A stretch of DNA of 64,000 nt from Bacillota bacterium (lineage in GTDB: Bacteria; Bacillota; Clostridia; Lachnospirales; Lachnospiraceae). Shown here piece by piece: positions 33,374 to 42,712 of this stretch (positions within the stretch are counted from its first letter, which is position 1; each line of letters begins with the position of its first letter). Under the pieces are notes generated by a model. It saw only the letters and a program-made list of their open reading frames with translations. It made no database searches and was not told where the DNA came from. The stretch is taken from positions 62,001 through 126,000 of the forward strand of contig JAEVYT010000017.1 of assembly GCA_023392615.1 (NCBI GenBank). Reading direction: 5' to 3'. The position numbers and the translations under genes were made by a program.

Positions 33374-35188
33374 ATGAAACTAAAAGATGCCATTCGAACA
33401 ATGCGTTTTAGTGAAAAAGGGTTGGATATAAATCAATTGTATACTCCTTGGGGAGAGAATATTAATCCGGATACCGTTCTACCTGAATATCCAAGACCGC
33501 AATTAAAAAGGGATAATTATTTAATTTTAAATGGTTATTGGAATTACTGCATCTCATTGGATCAAATAATGCCGCCCACCTATCATGGTAAGATTCTCGT
33601 ACCATTTTCGCCGGAAAGTGTGTTGTCCGGGGTTAGTAGGCATCTAAAGCCGGAAGAAATACTCTGGTATGAACGTATTGTAATGATAGATCGAAAACCT
33701 AAGGGTAAACGCTGTATTCTGCACTTCGGGGCAGTGGATCAGTTCTGTGAAGTATATATTAATCATCAAAAAGTAACGGAACATATGGGCGGTTACATTC
33801 CCTTTGAGGTTGAGATTACTAATATGTTGGAGATTGGTGTAAACCTGCTTTCCTTAAAGGTGATAGATGTATCAGATACGTCCTACCACAGCAGGGGGAA
33901 ACAAAAGCAAAAAAGAGGAGGGATGTTTTATACCCCACAAAGTGGAATATGGCAAACAGTTTGGATGGAATGGGTCCCGGATTTATATATAAAATCTCTT
34001 CGATTTACACCTTTAGTTGATCAGGCAGCAGTAAGAGTGGAAGTATATTTGAATGAGGATGTTGATTACGATATGCTTAACGGAATTATATTCGAAGTGG
34101 GAATATATGAAGAGCAGGAATTTATAAAAGCCATGCAGAGCGAATCGCAATTTATTACAATTCCAATGCCGGACTTTACACACTGGAGCCCTGAAAATCC
34201 CCATTTATACGATGTGGTGATCCGCGTAGGTGAAGATAGGGTTGAGAGTTACTTTGCAATGAGAAAGATTGAAGTTAGGAATGATGATAAAGGGCTCCCT
34301 AGAATTTATCTAAATAATCAGTTATATTTTCAAAATGGTGTATTGGATCAAGGATATTGGCCGGATGGTTTATATACACCCCCAAGCGATGAAGCGTTCA
34401 TATTCGATATTATACAGGCAAAACGACTGGGTTATAATATGATTCGCAAACATCTTAAGATTGAACCTTTAAGATGGTATTACCATTGTGATCGATTAGG
34501 GATGTTGGTGTGGCAAGATATGGTGAATGGAGGAGAAAGCTATAATACTCTGTTGGTTGGATATGTACCAACGCTTTTCCCATGGCTTGCGAGCAAGATT
34601 AAGGATCATCATTATCGCATGTTTGGTCGAAAAAATAAAGAAGGGCGTGACGAGTGGATTAAGGAATGTAAAGAAACCGTAACACTTCTTTATAACTGCC
34701 CCTCCATCGTAATTTGGGTGCCATTTAATGAAGGTTGGGGTCAATTTGATGCAGCAAAAATATATGAAATTATTCGGGAGCTGGATAATACCCGTCTAGT
34801 GGATCATGCAAGTGGCTGGTTTGATCAAAAGTGCGGTGATTTTGAGAGCATACATAATTATTTTCATCCAATGAAGTCTAATATTAAAAGCAGACCTTAT
34901 ATTTTATCGGAATATGGGGGATATGCATGCTTCGTGACAAATCATACTTATTCCAATCAAGTATTTGGATATCGAATTTATTTAACAGAGGAGGATCTTA
35001 ACAAAGCTTACCATACGCTCTTGGAAAGAGATATAAAAGCATTAATTGATATGGGGTTATCGGCAGCAGTATATACACAGATTTCAGACGTAGAGGATGA
35101 GGTCAATGGATTATTCACCTATGATCGTAAGGTATGTAAGGTAACGCCGATCGAACTGATAACTACGTATGATGCCCTATCTTTATGA
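33374..35188 (+). CDS. Glycoside hydrolase family 2 enzyme
   Basis: ATG 33374 (MKLKDAIRTMRF) follows GGGAGG at proper spacing; the in-frame ATG at 33350 lies before that site. The 604-residue protein has the three-part GH2 layout: a sugar-binding beta domain (about 50-185, with GAVDQFCEVYINHQKV), an Ig-like domain (to about 290) and a TIM barrel. WVPFNEGWG carries the acid/base Glu and ILSEYGGY the nucleophile Glu. There is no signal peptide, so it acts inside the cell on imported oligosaccharides. Galactosidase, glucuronidase or mannosidase activity cannot be distinguished by eye. Confidence 0.88.
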   Translation: MKLKDAIRTMRFSEKGLDINQLYTPWGENINPDTVLPEYPRPQLKRDNYLILNGYWNYCISLDQIMPPTYHGKILVPFSPESVLSGVSRHLKPEEILWYERIVMIDRKPKGKRCILHFGAVDQFCEVYINHQKVTEHMGGYIPFEVEITNMLEIGVNLLSLKVIDVSDTSYHSRGKQKQKRGGMFYTPQSGIWQTVWMEWVPDLYIKSLRFTPLVDQAAVRVEVYLNEDVDYDMLNGIIFEVGIYEEQEFIKAMQSESQFITIPMPDFTHWSPENPHLYDVVIRVGEDRVESYFAMRKIEVRNDDKGLPRIYLNNQLYFQNGVLDQGYWPDGLYTPPSDEAFIFDIIQAKRLGYNMIRKHLKIEPLRWYYHCDRLGMLVWQDMVNGGESYNTLLVGYVPTLFPWLASKIKDHHYRMFGRKNKEGRDEWIKECKETVTLLYNCPSIVIWVPFNEGWGQFDAAKIYEIIRELDNTRLVDHASGWFDQKCGDFESIHNYFHPMKSNIKSRPYILSEYGGYACFVTNHTYSNQVFGYRIYLTEEDLNKAYHTLLERDIKALIDMGLSAAVYTQISDVEDEVNGLFTYDRKVCKVTPIELITTYDALSL

Positions 35189-35279
35189 TAAACATCTAAT
35201 ATAAATCACAAAACATATGTCATATTCTTTCACATATTAAGATATAAATGAATTAAGGTTAATCCTAGGAGGATAAGCA

Positions 35280-36155
35280 TTGTTGGATGATGAATCATGT
35301 TTATACCTAGATAAGAGAAAATTAACAGCTAGAAGGCTGGCTCAGGAAGCAACACTTAAGATTATGCAACAAGAAGTCCCCAAGATGAATGCGATTTGGC
35401 TCGAAACGACTGGATGTTCCGGCAATATCATATCATTCCTAAATGCGGATGTTCCGAATGCTTATGAAGTCCTGACAAGTATTGTGAACTTAACATTTTC
35501 AAATAGTATTATGGGAAATGAAGGAGATGCTGCATACGAGGATTTTTTAAATACCTTAGATACTGATTTTATTCTTCTTGTAGATGGAGCTGTATCAATG
35601 AGGGAAAATGGATTGTACAACATAGTTGCAAATTATCAAGGAAGGAACATCACAGCTTATGAAGCAGTTGTGTTAGCCGGGGAAAAGGCAAAGTATATCG
35701 TGTCCGTAGGTACGTGCGCATCCTATGGCGGGATTTCAGCAGCACGCCCGAATCCATCCGAATGCAAAAGTGTTAGCGATGTCGTGAATCGAACGGTTGT
35801 CCGGCTTCCAACGTGTCCTTGCCATCCGGACTGGGTAATCGGTACGGTTGCTCACCTAAGTACTTATGGCCTGCCGGATCTGGATGATCAAGGGCGTCCC
35901 CTTCTTTTTTATAGCCATACGATACATGATATCTGTACAAGGAGAGGGATGTTTGATGCAGGTATTTTTGCTAGATCGTTTGGTGAAGATGCTTGTATGT
36001 TTTTGATTGGGTGTAAGGGGCCAATAACAAAAACAGAATGTCCACGGACTAAGTGGAACAGCTATGTGAATTGGCCGATTGGGAATAATACGAATTGTAT
36101 CGGATGTGGTCATCCTGGTTTTCCGGATGAAACGGAGCCATTTGTAAGGTATTAA
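35280..36155 (+). CDS. [NiFe] hydrogenase small subunit
   Basis: The 291-residue subunit carries iron-sulfur clusters that pass electrons from the nickel site. It begins at TTG (35280 or 35283) after AGGAGG; no ATG lies near. There is no twin-arginine signal, so the enzyme is cytoplasmic. Ligand motifs are TTGCSGN, VGTCASYGG, LPTCPCHPDW, HDICTRRG, LIGCKGP and CIGCGHPGFPD. The first motif has a single Cys where many small subunits have CxxC; TGCSGN resembles cyanobacterial uptake HupS. The large subunit follows 34 bases later. Confidence 0.92.
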   Translation: MLDDESCLYLDKRKLTARRLAQEATLKIMQQEVPKMNAIWLETTGCSGNIISFLNADVPNAYEVLTSIVNLTFSNSIMGNEGDAAYEDFLNTLDTDFILLVDGAVSMRENGLYNIVANYQGRNITAYEAVVLAGEKAKYIVSVGTCASYGGISAARPNPSECKSVSDVVNRTVVRLPTCPCHPDWVIGTVAHLSTYGLPDLDDQGRPLLFYSHTIHDICTRRGMFDAGIFARSFGEDACMFLIGCKGPITKTECPRTKWNSYVNWPIGNNTNCIGCGHPGFPDETEPFVRY

Positions 36156-36189
36156 AGGAAAATGCCACAGGGCATATATGGAGAAGAAT

Positions 36190-37572
36190 ATGGCACAAAT
36201 AATTATAGATCCAATTACAAGAATCAGTGGGTACTTGGAAATTAGGTCTGAGGTGGAGGAGAACAAGATAATCTCTGCTGAGGCAAGAGGATTATTGTAT
36301 CGAGGATTTGAAAAAATGTTACAGGGAAGATATCCTTTGGATGCAATATTTTTTACAGAACGAATCTGTGGAATCTGCTCAGCAGCGCATGCTTATGCTT
36401 CGACCCTTGCACTTGATGATGCACTTCAGACTCCCACTACGTTGAATGATCGTTATCTTCGGGATATTATTCATGGTTTTGAATATATCCAAAATCATTT
36501 ACGTCATTTTTATCTAATGCTGCTCCCTAGCTTTGCAAAAATTAGGAAACCGATGGTAGCGAACGTGACACAGTATCATGATTTTCGTTTGCCGGAGGAA
36601 GTGACTAAAAGAATGGAGGAGGATTACGAATTAGGAATCGAGATGAGTAAGCTCGCTCACGAGGGTCAAGCGGTAATCGGAGCGAAGGCTCCTCATCACC
36701 AAGGCATCTTTGTGGGTGGGGTGACTTGTGAACTCACTGCATTCAAAATGGCTAAGATGGGAGCTATCATTCAACGACTATTATCCTTTATCTCAACCAG
36801 AATGATAGAAGATACAGAGTTAATAGGGTATTATTATCCTGATTATTATCAGATGGGGTTTTCCTATCCAAATTTTTTGAGCTATGGGGTGTTTGACTAT
36901 GATGATCCGCAGATATCTTATGTATATCCCGGCGTGTTATCGAATGGTGTTCACTATGCCTTTGAACCGCAGTTAATTAGTGAACAGGTACGGTATTCCT
37001 GGTATAAAAATGACGATCCGGATGAAGCGGACATGGATAAGCCGGGAGCATATACGTTTATTAAGGCACCAAGATACAACAATCTTCCGATGGAGGTAGG
37101 TCCATTAGCAAGAATGTTAATATCCGGTGATTATAAAGGTGGTAATTCCTGTATGGACAGAATTATGGCCAGAACGTTGGAAGCAAATAAGATTATTGGA
37201 ATTATGAACGAGTTAATGAATAGGATTCAGCTTCTTCCTAATAATCAAAGAGCAGTTACAATGCCTGATGAGGCGTTAGGAGCAGGGCTGATTGATACAA
37301 CAAGAGGTGCTCTGGGTCACTGGATTAGTATAAAGAATAAAGTGATTGAGCATTATGATACTGTTACCCCTTCGAATTGGAACCTTTCGCCAAAGGATGC
37401 GAATGGAGTTCCCGGAGCAATAGAGAGATCATTACTGGGTACCTATATTAATGATATTCAAAGCCCGGTTGAAATAGGAAGAATTGTACGATCCTTCGAT
37501 CCATGTGTGTCTTGTGCGACACATCTAATTAGCCATGACAAAGTGATAAATACGGTTGAGGTTCCTGTATGA
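36190..37572 (+). CDS. [NiFe] hydrogenase large subunit
   Basis: ATG 36190 (MAQIIIDPITRISGYLEI) is preferred, because GGAG sits 8 bases upstream and overlaps the earlier in-frame ATG 36178. The 460-residue catalytic subunit has both nickel-binding pairs, ERICGICSAAH near residue 60 and DPCVSCATH near the C terminus. After that His a tail of about 15 residues remains, which the protease encoded next should remove on nickel insertion. The hypABCDEF accessory genes are not in the window. Confidence 0.95.
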   Translation: MAQIIIDPITRISGYLEIRSEVEENKIISAEARGLLYRGFEKMLQGRYPLDAIFFTERICGICSAAHAYASTLALDDALQTPTTLNDRYLRDIIHGFEYIQNHLRHFYLMLLPSFAKIRKPMVANVTQYHDFRLPEEVTKRMEEDYELGIEMSKLAHEGQAVIGAKAPHHQGIFVGGVTCELTAFKMAKMGAIIQRLLSFISTRMIEDTELIGYYYPDYYQMGFSYPNFLSYGVFDYDDPQISYVYPGVLSNGVHYAFEPQLISEQVRYSWYKNDDPDEADMDKPGAYTFIKAPRYNNLPMEVGPLARMLISGDYKGGNSCMDRIMARTLEANKIIGIMNELMNRIQLLPNNQRAVTMPDEALGAGLIDTTRGALGHWISIKNKVIEHYDTVTPSNWNLSPKDANGVPGAIERSLLGTYINDIQSPVEIGRIVRSFDPCVSCATHLISHDKVINTVEVPV

Positions 37573-38021
37573 GTAGAAAACTACTTGCTATGGGGAATGT
37601 ATTAATGGGTGATGACGGTATTGGAATTCATCTTGCAACTGCATTACAGGAAGAATTGTCAACTATGGGGATAGAAGTAATCTACGGAGAGACAGATATC
37701 GGTTACTGCATCACAAACATTCAAGAGGATGATTATATTATTATTGTAGATGCAGCGGACTTTGGTGCAACTACGGGAGATATAAATAAAGTTCCCCTTG
37801 AAGAGATATTCTCTTCAAAGAATGTTATAACAGGGCACAGTATCAGTTTTCTTGAGTTGATTAAGTTGTACTTGCCAAAGATAAAGGGAACGGTATTAGA
37901 GGTTCAAATTGCTGAAATCAACTTCCAATATGGCTTGAGTCAAAACTTGCAGAACCGATTTTCACGATGCGCCGAGGATGTATTGAATTATATCAAGCAG
38001 ATTACTCTTTTGAAGGAGTAA
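37569..38021 (+). CDS. Hydrogenase maturation endopeptidase
   Basis: The 150-residue HyaD/HupD-type protease cleaves the C-terminal tail of the large subunit. It shows the family start LLAMGNVLMGDDGIG, with the nickel-sensing acid after GNxxxGDDG, and the Asp/His ligands in VDAADFG and GHSISF. ATGA overlaps the large-subunit stop by 4 bases, so the protease is translationally coupled to its substrate. Confidence 0.95.
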   Translation: MSRKLLAMGNVLMGDDGIGIHLATALQEELSTMGIEVIYGETDIGYCITNIQEDDYIIIVDAADFGATTGDINKVPLEEIFSSKNVITGHSISFLELIKLYLPKIKGTVLEVQIAEINFQYGLSQNLQNRFSRCAEDVLNYIKQITLLKE

Positions 38022-38103
38022 TAACAATTTATCAATATGGAAGCAGGACTTTCCGCTCAGAAATATGTATCTGCATTAAAGTTTGCAGGTTATGGGGAAG
38101 GGC

Positions 38104-38556
38104 ATGGATATTAATATGAGTGAAAGAGAATTAAGAGGTAAAGTATACGACATTGTGATGGAGGTGTCACGATGTAGTAGGCTTCATACATTCGCCAGAA
38201 CAGAAAATCAAAAGATGGCATATAAAATACAGATAGAAGAGGCTGTGGATGAGTTACTTGCCTTAGTTACTGATGAACAGTTAAATAATCCTCAACCGAA
38301 TGAGTCCGGTGCTACAAATCAACAATTAAGAGAATTTACAGTCATTGAATTGTCTCGATTTAACGGAGTGGGAGGAAATCCAGCTTATGTAGCGGTTAAT
38401 GGGAATGTCTATGATGTAAGCGGAAATATTCATTGGGCGGATGGGCTACATTTTGGGCTGACTGCGGGGCAAAATCATAGTGAAGATTTTTCAATCTGCC
38501 ACTCAGGAATGCAGCAGATTCTGGAGCTACTCCCTATTGTAGGGAAACTAGTGTGA
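38104..38556 (+). CDS. Cytochrome b5-like heme/steroid-binding domain protein
   Basis: The C-terminal 75 residues (REFTVIELSRFNGVGGNPAYVAVNG, then YDVSG, LHFGLTAG and ICHSGM) match the short prokaryotic cytochrome b5-like domain; the two His are candidate heme ligands. The N-terminal 75 residues are helical and Cys-poor. No signal peptide or membrane helix is present. Starts at 38083, 38092, 38104 and 38116 are all in frame; none has ideal spacing, and 38104 is a compromise. It follows the hydrogenase genes by about 80 bases, so it may be an electron partner. Confidence 0.75.
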   Translation: MDINMSERELRGKVYDIVMEVSRCSRLHTFARTENQKMAYKIQIEEAVDELLALVTDEQLNNPQPNESGATNQQLREFTVIELSRFNGVGGNPAYVAVNGNVYDVSGNIHWADGLHFGLTAGQNHSEDFSICHSGMQQILELLPIVGKLV

Positions 38557-38616
38557 ATTATTAAAAGAATAATTCACACTTTATAGTTTGTGCCTGCGAA
38601 ATCCTCGGCACAAACT
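38550..38616 (+). terminator. Two consecutive perfect hairpins at the end of the hydrogenase operon
   Basis: A 13-bp perfect stem (38550-38562/38568-38580, five-base loop) overlaps the stop codon of the cytochrome b5-like gene. A 10-bp perfect stem (38585-38594/38607-38616) follows at once. Neither has a long T-run (TTATAGTTT after the first), so termination is probable but may be incomplete. Confidence 0.6.
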
Positions 38617-38705
38617 AAAACATGAACTAAACTTGATCGGGCAGGAAATTACTTTAGGGCAATATCAAAGTTTTTCCTTCCCGGTTTTTATTAATATTCT
38701 TCCGG

Positions 38706-38734
38706 TTGACATAAAAATCATCTTTTTTTATAGT
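38706..38734 (+). promoter_or_regulatory. Promoter of the LtaS-like gene
   Basis: Perfect TTGACA (38706-38711), 17-bp spacer, TATAGT (38729-38734), about 85 bases before the ATG. Confidence 0.7.
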
Positions 38735-38818
38735 ATAAGTAGGCGTATAATGATTGTAAATTATACTGAAGCATGATTGCAGACGATCAATACATAGAAA
38801 ATGAGGGATATTGTTATT

Positions 38819-40840
38819 ATGGAGGAAAAAAAGAAGTTTAAGATTGAATTACTTTGGAAACAGCGAAATAGAATACCCATTTACCTATTAGGTGTATATT
38901 TTATATTTGTAATTTTTACATACATTCATCAGGATAGAACTCAAGCCTTTTATAGGCCTTCTACCTATATCATTACTCTTTTATGGATTTTTTTGACTAT
39001 AATAGCGATGACGCAAATTAATAAGGTAAGGGATTTTTATAAGAGGTACTCAAGATGGATTGGAGGTATATTCGTTTTACTAGCTCCAATTGCTTCATTC
39101 TTAATAGTGGAGATTATGGTAAGTAATTTTAATCTTGACATGTTCAAAGATTATAGCTTCTATAATCTGGTCTGGTATGCAATGATATATTATCTTGTGT
39201 TTGCACTGATAAGAGAAAGTAAGATAACCCTTATTCTTTGTAATATGGCAATCTATGTGGCTTCGTTACTTAATTACTTTGTGTTTTTATTTCGTGGTAA
39301 TCCGGTATTACCTAGTGATCTACTTGCCTGGCAGACCGGAATGAGTGTTGCCTCCAACTACAATGTTAGGTTTTCAGAGGGCTTTCTTATCTCCACATTA
39401 ATTATGTTTTTTTTATTTGTACTAGCATTTAAACTGGAGAGGGTGGAACGTAAACCTGCGACTATTAATCGAATAATCGTGATAGCCGGTTATGTGGCTT
39501 TTGCAGCATTTATAATAAATCTCTTTTTTGCAACAGATTTGATTAAAACAAAGATACGGGTAATTGACTATTTTGCACCAAAATACACCTACTGCAATTA
39601 TGGTACGGCGTTTGGCTTTGTTGCAAATGTAGAGGCAATGGGAGCAAAGGAGCCGGAGGGATATACAGCCAAGAAGGCGAGTCAGTTATTAGAAGATGCA
39701 TCAAAAAAGGTTAAAGCAAGCAATACGGATACGCAAGAAAAACCGAATATTATCGTGATAATGAATGAAGCATTTTCAGATTTAAGCTTAGTAACTGATT
39801 TAAAAACGAACATGCCTTATATGCCAAATATCAGAGCATTACAGAAAAACACCATAAAAGGAAGCCTCTTTACCTCTGTTTTTGGAGGAGGTACCAGTGA
39901 TACGGAGTATGAGTTTCTTACCGGTAACAGTATGGCTGTTATGCCTCAAAACAGTGTGCCTTACCAGCAATTTGTAACGAAGCCCACGGATTCTTTAGCC
40001 AGAACACTTAAGGCTCAAGGTTATTATAACGTAGCGATCCACCCCAATGCTCCAAGCAATTATAAGCGAGATATGGTATATCCTTTATTGGGATTTGACG
40101 AATTTTTATCCATCGAGGATTTCAAAAATCCGACATTAATTCGTAATTTTATCAGTGACAGAGACAGTTACAAAAAAATTATCGAGGAATACAAAGAAAA
40201 AGGAAAACATAATCCGGTCTTCATCTTTAATGTTACCATGCAAAATCATGGAGGCTATTCGGATGAACAATTATTTGATGATGATAATACGGTGAGGTTA
40301 ACCGATCATCCGGAGTTCTCTTCAACAAGTCAGTATTTAAGTCTTGTACGTGAGTCGGATAAGGCATTTCAATCACTTATAGACTATTTTTCAAAGCAGG
40401 ACGAGCATACCATCGTATTACTATTTGGGGATCATCAACCCATTGCATATTCAGAAATCTATGATCTTTTGGAGGGAGAAGAGAAATTGTCGAATCAGGA
40501 TGAGATGTATCATAAGTATCAAGTACCATTTATTCTTTGGTCAAATTATGATATACCAAATAAAGAAGCAATTGATAAAATCAGTGCCAATTTTCTCTCC
40601 TCTTATTTGTTGAATACAGCTGGATTAAAAGGAACTGTATATAATCAGTACTTAAGCCAACTTTATCAAGATGTTCCAGTCGTAAATGGGCTCTATTATA
40701 TTGATAAGGAGAATAAATTACATACATTTTCAGAGAGTACTCCTTATAGTGATTTAATCAGAGATTACCGTTATGTAGGTTACAACGATGTATTTGATAA
40801 GAAAGGAAAAGATAAGAAGTATTATAATATATCACAATAA
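38819..40840 (+). CDS. LtaS-family membrane phosphoglycerol transferase/sulfatase
   Basis: ATG 38819 (MEEKKKFKIELL) is chosen over the upstream in-frame ATG, because GAGGGA is at correct distance. The 673-residue protein has about five to six membrane helices in the first 240 residues and an outer sulfatase-fold domain from about 305. NIIVIMNEAFSD, GGGTSDTEYEFLTGNSM (with the catalytic Thr) and LLFGDHQP supply metal ligands. It probably adds glycerol-phosphate to a lipid-linked or surface polymer; exact product unknown. Confidence 0.88.
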   Translation: MEEKKKFKIELLWKQRNRIPIYLLGVYFIFVIFTYIHQDRTQAFYRPSTYIITLLWIFLTIIAMTQINKVRDFYKRYSRWIGGIFVLLAPIASFLIVEIMVSNFNLDMFKDYSFYNLVWYAMIYYLVFALIRESKITLILCNMAIYVASLLNYFVFLFRGNPVLPSDLLAWQTGMSVASNYNVRFSEGFLISTLIMFFLFVLAFKLERVERKPATINRIIVIAGYVAFAAFIINLFFATDLIKTKIRVIDYFAPKYTYCNYGTAFGFVANVEAMGAKEPEGYTAKKASQLLEDASKKVKASNTDTQEKPNIIVIMNEAFSDLSLVTDLKTNMPYMPNIRALQKNTIKGSLFTSVFGGGTSDTEYEFLTGNSMAVMPQNSVPYQQFVTKPTDSLARTLKAQGYYNVAIHPNAPSNYKRDMVYPLLGFDEFLSIEDFKNPTLIRNFISDRDSYKKIIEEYKEKGKHNPVFIFNVTMQNHGGYSDEQLFDDDNTVRLTDHPEFSSTSQYLSLVRESDKAFQSLIDYFSKQDEHTIVLLFGDHQPIAYSEIYDLLEGEEKLSNQDEMYHKYQVPFILWSNYDIPNKEAIDKISANFLSSYLLNTAGLKGTVYNQYLSQLYQDVPVVNGLYYIDKENKLHTFSESTPYSDLIRDYRYVGYNDVFDKKGKDKKYYNISQ

Positions 40841-41032
40841 TTTAAAATAAATTACAAAACTTATCTTATGAAATGAGACATAATTGTCGATAAACATATT
40901 ATCAAGACGACAGTGGGGAGTTTTTGACTATTAAAAGCATTTGCTTCGTCAAGGCATTATTCAAAATAAAATCAATGCTTGGATATATGAAGACTACACA
41001 AGATTGTTATAGAAGAACCGGAGGACAGTAAT

Positions 41033-41815
41033 ATGGATATAGTTGCTTTGCTAAGTTTGATTTTTGCGTTTGCAATGATGATTTTAGCGTTCATTTTTGA
41101 AGGAGGTAGCTTAGGATCTCTTTGGCAGTATACTGCGGCGATGATTGTATTTGGTGGTACGATTGGTGCGGTAGGTTTATCATTCCCATCAAGCTCATTA
41201 AAAAAGATACCAAGTTCAATTGGAAAGGTGTTTCATAATAAAAAAGTTAATCGACTAGAGATTTTGAATACATTTATGGCATTATCTACAATAGCAAGAA
41301 AAGATGGTTTGTTGGCTTTGGAACAGGAGCTAGAAAATCGTGAAATGGATGAATTCATAGTTACCGGCCTCCGTCTGGTTATCGACGGTGCGGATGAAGA
41401 GGTGGTTAGGCAGATTCTTGAAACAAGAATTATCAATATGGAACATGAAAACGAGAAGGCAATTGCTGTTTTTGAAGGTGCAGGTGGTTATTCCCCTACC
41501 ATGGGCGTTATCGGTACCGTAATGGGTCTGGTAAGTGTACTTGGTGAATTAGGTGGAGAGGTTAGCGAATTGGGTCACAAGATTGGTGTAGCATTCATCG
41601 CTACTCTTTATGGTGTTGCCTTTGCAAACTTGGTTTATCTGCCAATGGCATCAAAACTAAAAGAAATAAATTCGGATGAAGTTATGGCAAAAAACATGAT
41701 GCTTGAGGGTATCCAGTTACTTCGTGGAGGATCGAACCCGGCATTCATGAGAGAACAGCTGAAAGGATACCTAGAGGATGAAAAAGAAGGTCAAACAGAA
41801 GAAGGAGAACAGTGA
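41033..41815 (+). CDS. motA: Flagellar motor stator protein MotA
   Basis: The 260-residue stator subunit forms the proton or sodium channel with MotB. Four membrane helices are visible (about 3-22, 30-50, 150-170, 180-202). The cytoplasmic loop contains the charged stretch that touches the rotor, and GGYSPTMGVIGTVMGLV is the conserved third-helix motif. GGAGG precedes the ATG. Its 3' end overlaps motB by 38 bases. No flagellar structural genes are in the window. Confidence 0.95.
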   Translation: MDIVALLSLIFAFAMMILAFIFEGGSLGSLWQYTAAMIVFGGTIGAVGLSFPSSSLKKIPSSIGKVFHNKKVNRLEILNTFMALSTIARKDGLLALEQELENREMDEFIVTGLRLVIDGADEEVVRQILETRIINMEHENEKAIAVFEGAGGYSPTMGVIGTVMGLVSVLGELGGEVSELGHKIGVAFIATLYGVAFANLVYLPMASKLKEINSDEVMAKNMMLEGIQLLRGGSNPAFMREQLKGYLEDEKEGQTEEGEQ

Positions 41816-42572
41816 AAGATGGCTGCTTACCTATGCTGATATGATTACGCTTTTGCTGGCATTGTTCATCGTACTTTATGCGATTAGTAATGTTGACCAG
41901 TCAAAGTATCATCAATTAGCAGAAGCCTTAAACCAGTCCTTAGGTGATGGCAATGGTCTCAGCGTGTTCGACGGAAAAGCCGGAGTTCTTGATAATAACG
42001 GCAATACAATCAAAGAAAATAACAGTCCATCAACTCCAGCTCCTACCGGTGGTGCAGGTACTACCCTCACTACTAAGGAGGATATGAAGAATTTAGCCAA
42101 AGGAGTTAATTCAATCCTTGACAATCTTCATATGACGGACGCGAGTGGTACTGTGATAACAGATAGAGGTTTGACGGTTACCTTTTCAAATGATGTTTTT
42201 TTTGATAGTGGTAAGGCAGATCTTAAGGATGATTTAAAAAAAGGACTAGCACAGATATCTGTATTACTAAACAGAGTGGATAATCCCATTGTAGTGGAAG
42301 GGTATACGGATAATATCCCAATCAGCGCACAAAACTTATACTCCTCTAACTGGTTGTTATCAGCAGCGCGAGCAGCGAATGTGGTTGAGTTCTTGGTTGA
42401 CGAGGAGAAAATGAATGGAAACCGAGTAGCCGCTGCCGGATATGGCGAATATCATCCGAAGGCTTCAAATAGTACCGATGATGGCAGAAAGAAAAATCGT
42501 AGAGTAGAGCTTACTGTTCTATACAGTACTGCAAAAGGCTTACGCCCAACGAATACTGCGATACAAGAATGA
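41778..42572 (+). CDS. motB: Flagellar motor stator protein MotB
   Basis: The 264-residue protein has one helix (about 17-37) with the ion-carrying Asp in RWLLTYADMITLLLALFIVL, a Gly/Thr-rich plug and linker (about 60-110), and a C-terminal OmpA-like peptidoglycan-binding domain (VVEGYTDNIP, NWLLSAARAANVVEFL, GYGEYHP, NRRVEL). The long overlap with motA ensures equal expression. A terminator follows. Confidence 0.95.
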   Translation: MKKKVKQKKENSERWLLTYADMITLLLALFIVLYAISNVDQSKYHQLAEALNQSLGDGNGLSVFDGKAGVLDNNGNTIKENNSPSTPAPTGGAGTTLTTKEDMKNLAKGVNSILDNLHMTDASGTVITDRGLTVTFSNDVFFDSGKADLKDDLKKGLAQISVLLNRVDNPIVVEGYTDNIPISAQNLYSSNWLLSAARAANVVEFLVDEEKMNGNRVAAAGYGEYHPKASNSTDDGRKKNRRVELTVLYSTAKGLRPTNTAIQE

Positions 42573-42618
42573 TAGCTATAAAGATATAAAGTACAAGATT
42601 ACATACGACGCAAAACAT

Positions 42619-42656
42619 AAATCTCAAAGTTGCAAGCATGACTTTGAGATTTTTTT
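42619..42656 (+). terminator. Terminator after motB
   Basis: AAATCTCAAAGT pairs perfectly with ACTTTGAGATTT around a 10-base loop, followed by a T-run. Confidence 0.9.
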
Positions 42657-42664
42657 CGATTTCT

Positions 42665-42690
42665 TGTAAGATTTTATATAACCAAGCGTC
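42665..42690 (+). promoter_or_regulatory. ECF-type promoter, likely autoregulated
   Basis: TGTAAG (42665-42670) and CGTC (42687-42690) are separated by 16 bases, similar to the TGAAAC-N16-CGTC pattern of SigW-like ECF factors. It lies 22 bases before the GTG of an ECF sigma gene. Confidence 0.5.
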
Positions 42691-42712
42691 TTATATAAGA
42701 GGAGGTGAAATA

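Noticed and set aside
38588..38776. 62-codon frame between the hydrogenase operon and the LtaS-like gene
   Set aside because: It overlaps hairpins and a strong promoter, has no ribosome-binding site and no recognisable features.
42600..42660. c-di-GMP riboswitch near GACGCAAA at 42607-42614
   Set aside because: Only the short string matches; the segment is the motB terminator and lacks the rest of the GEMM core.
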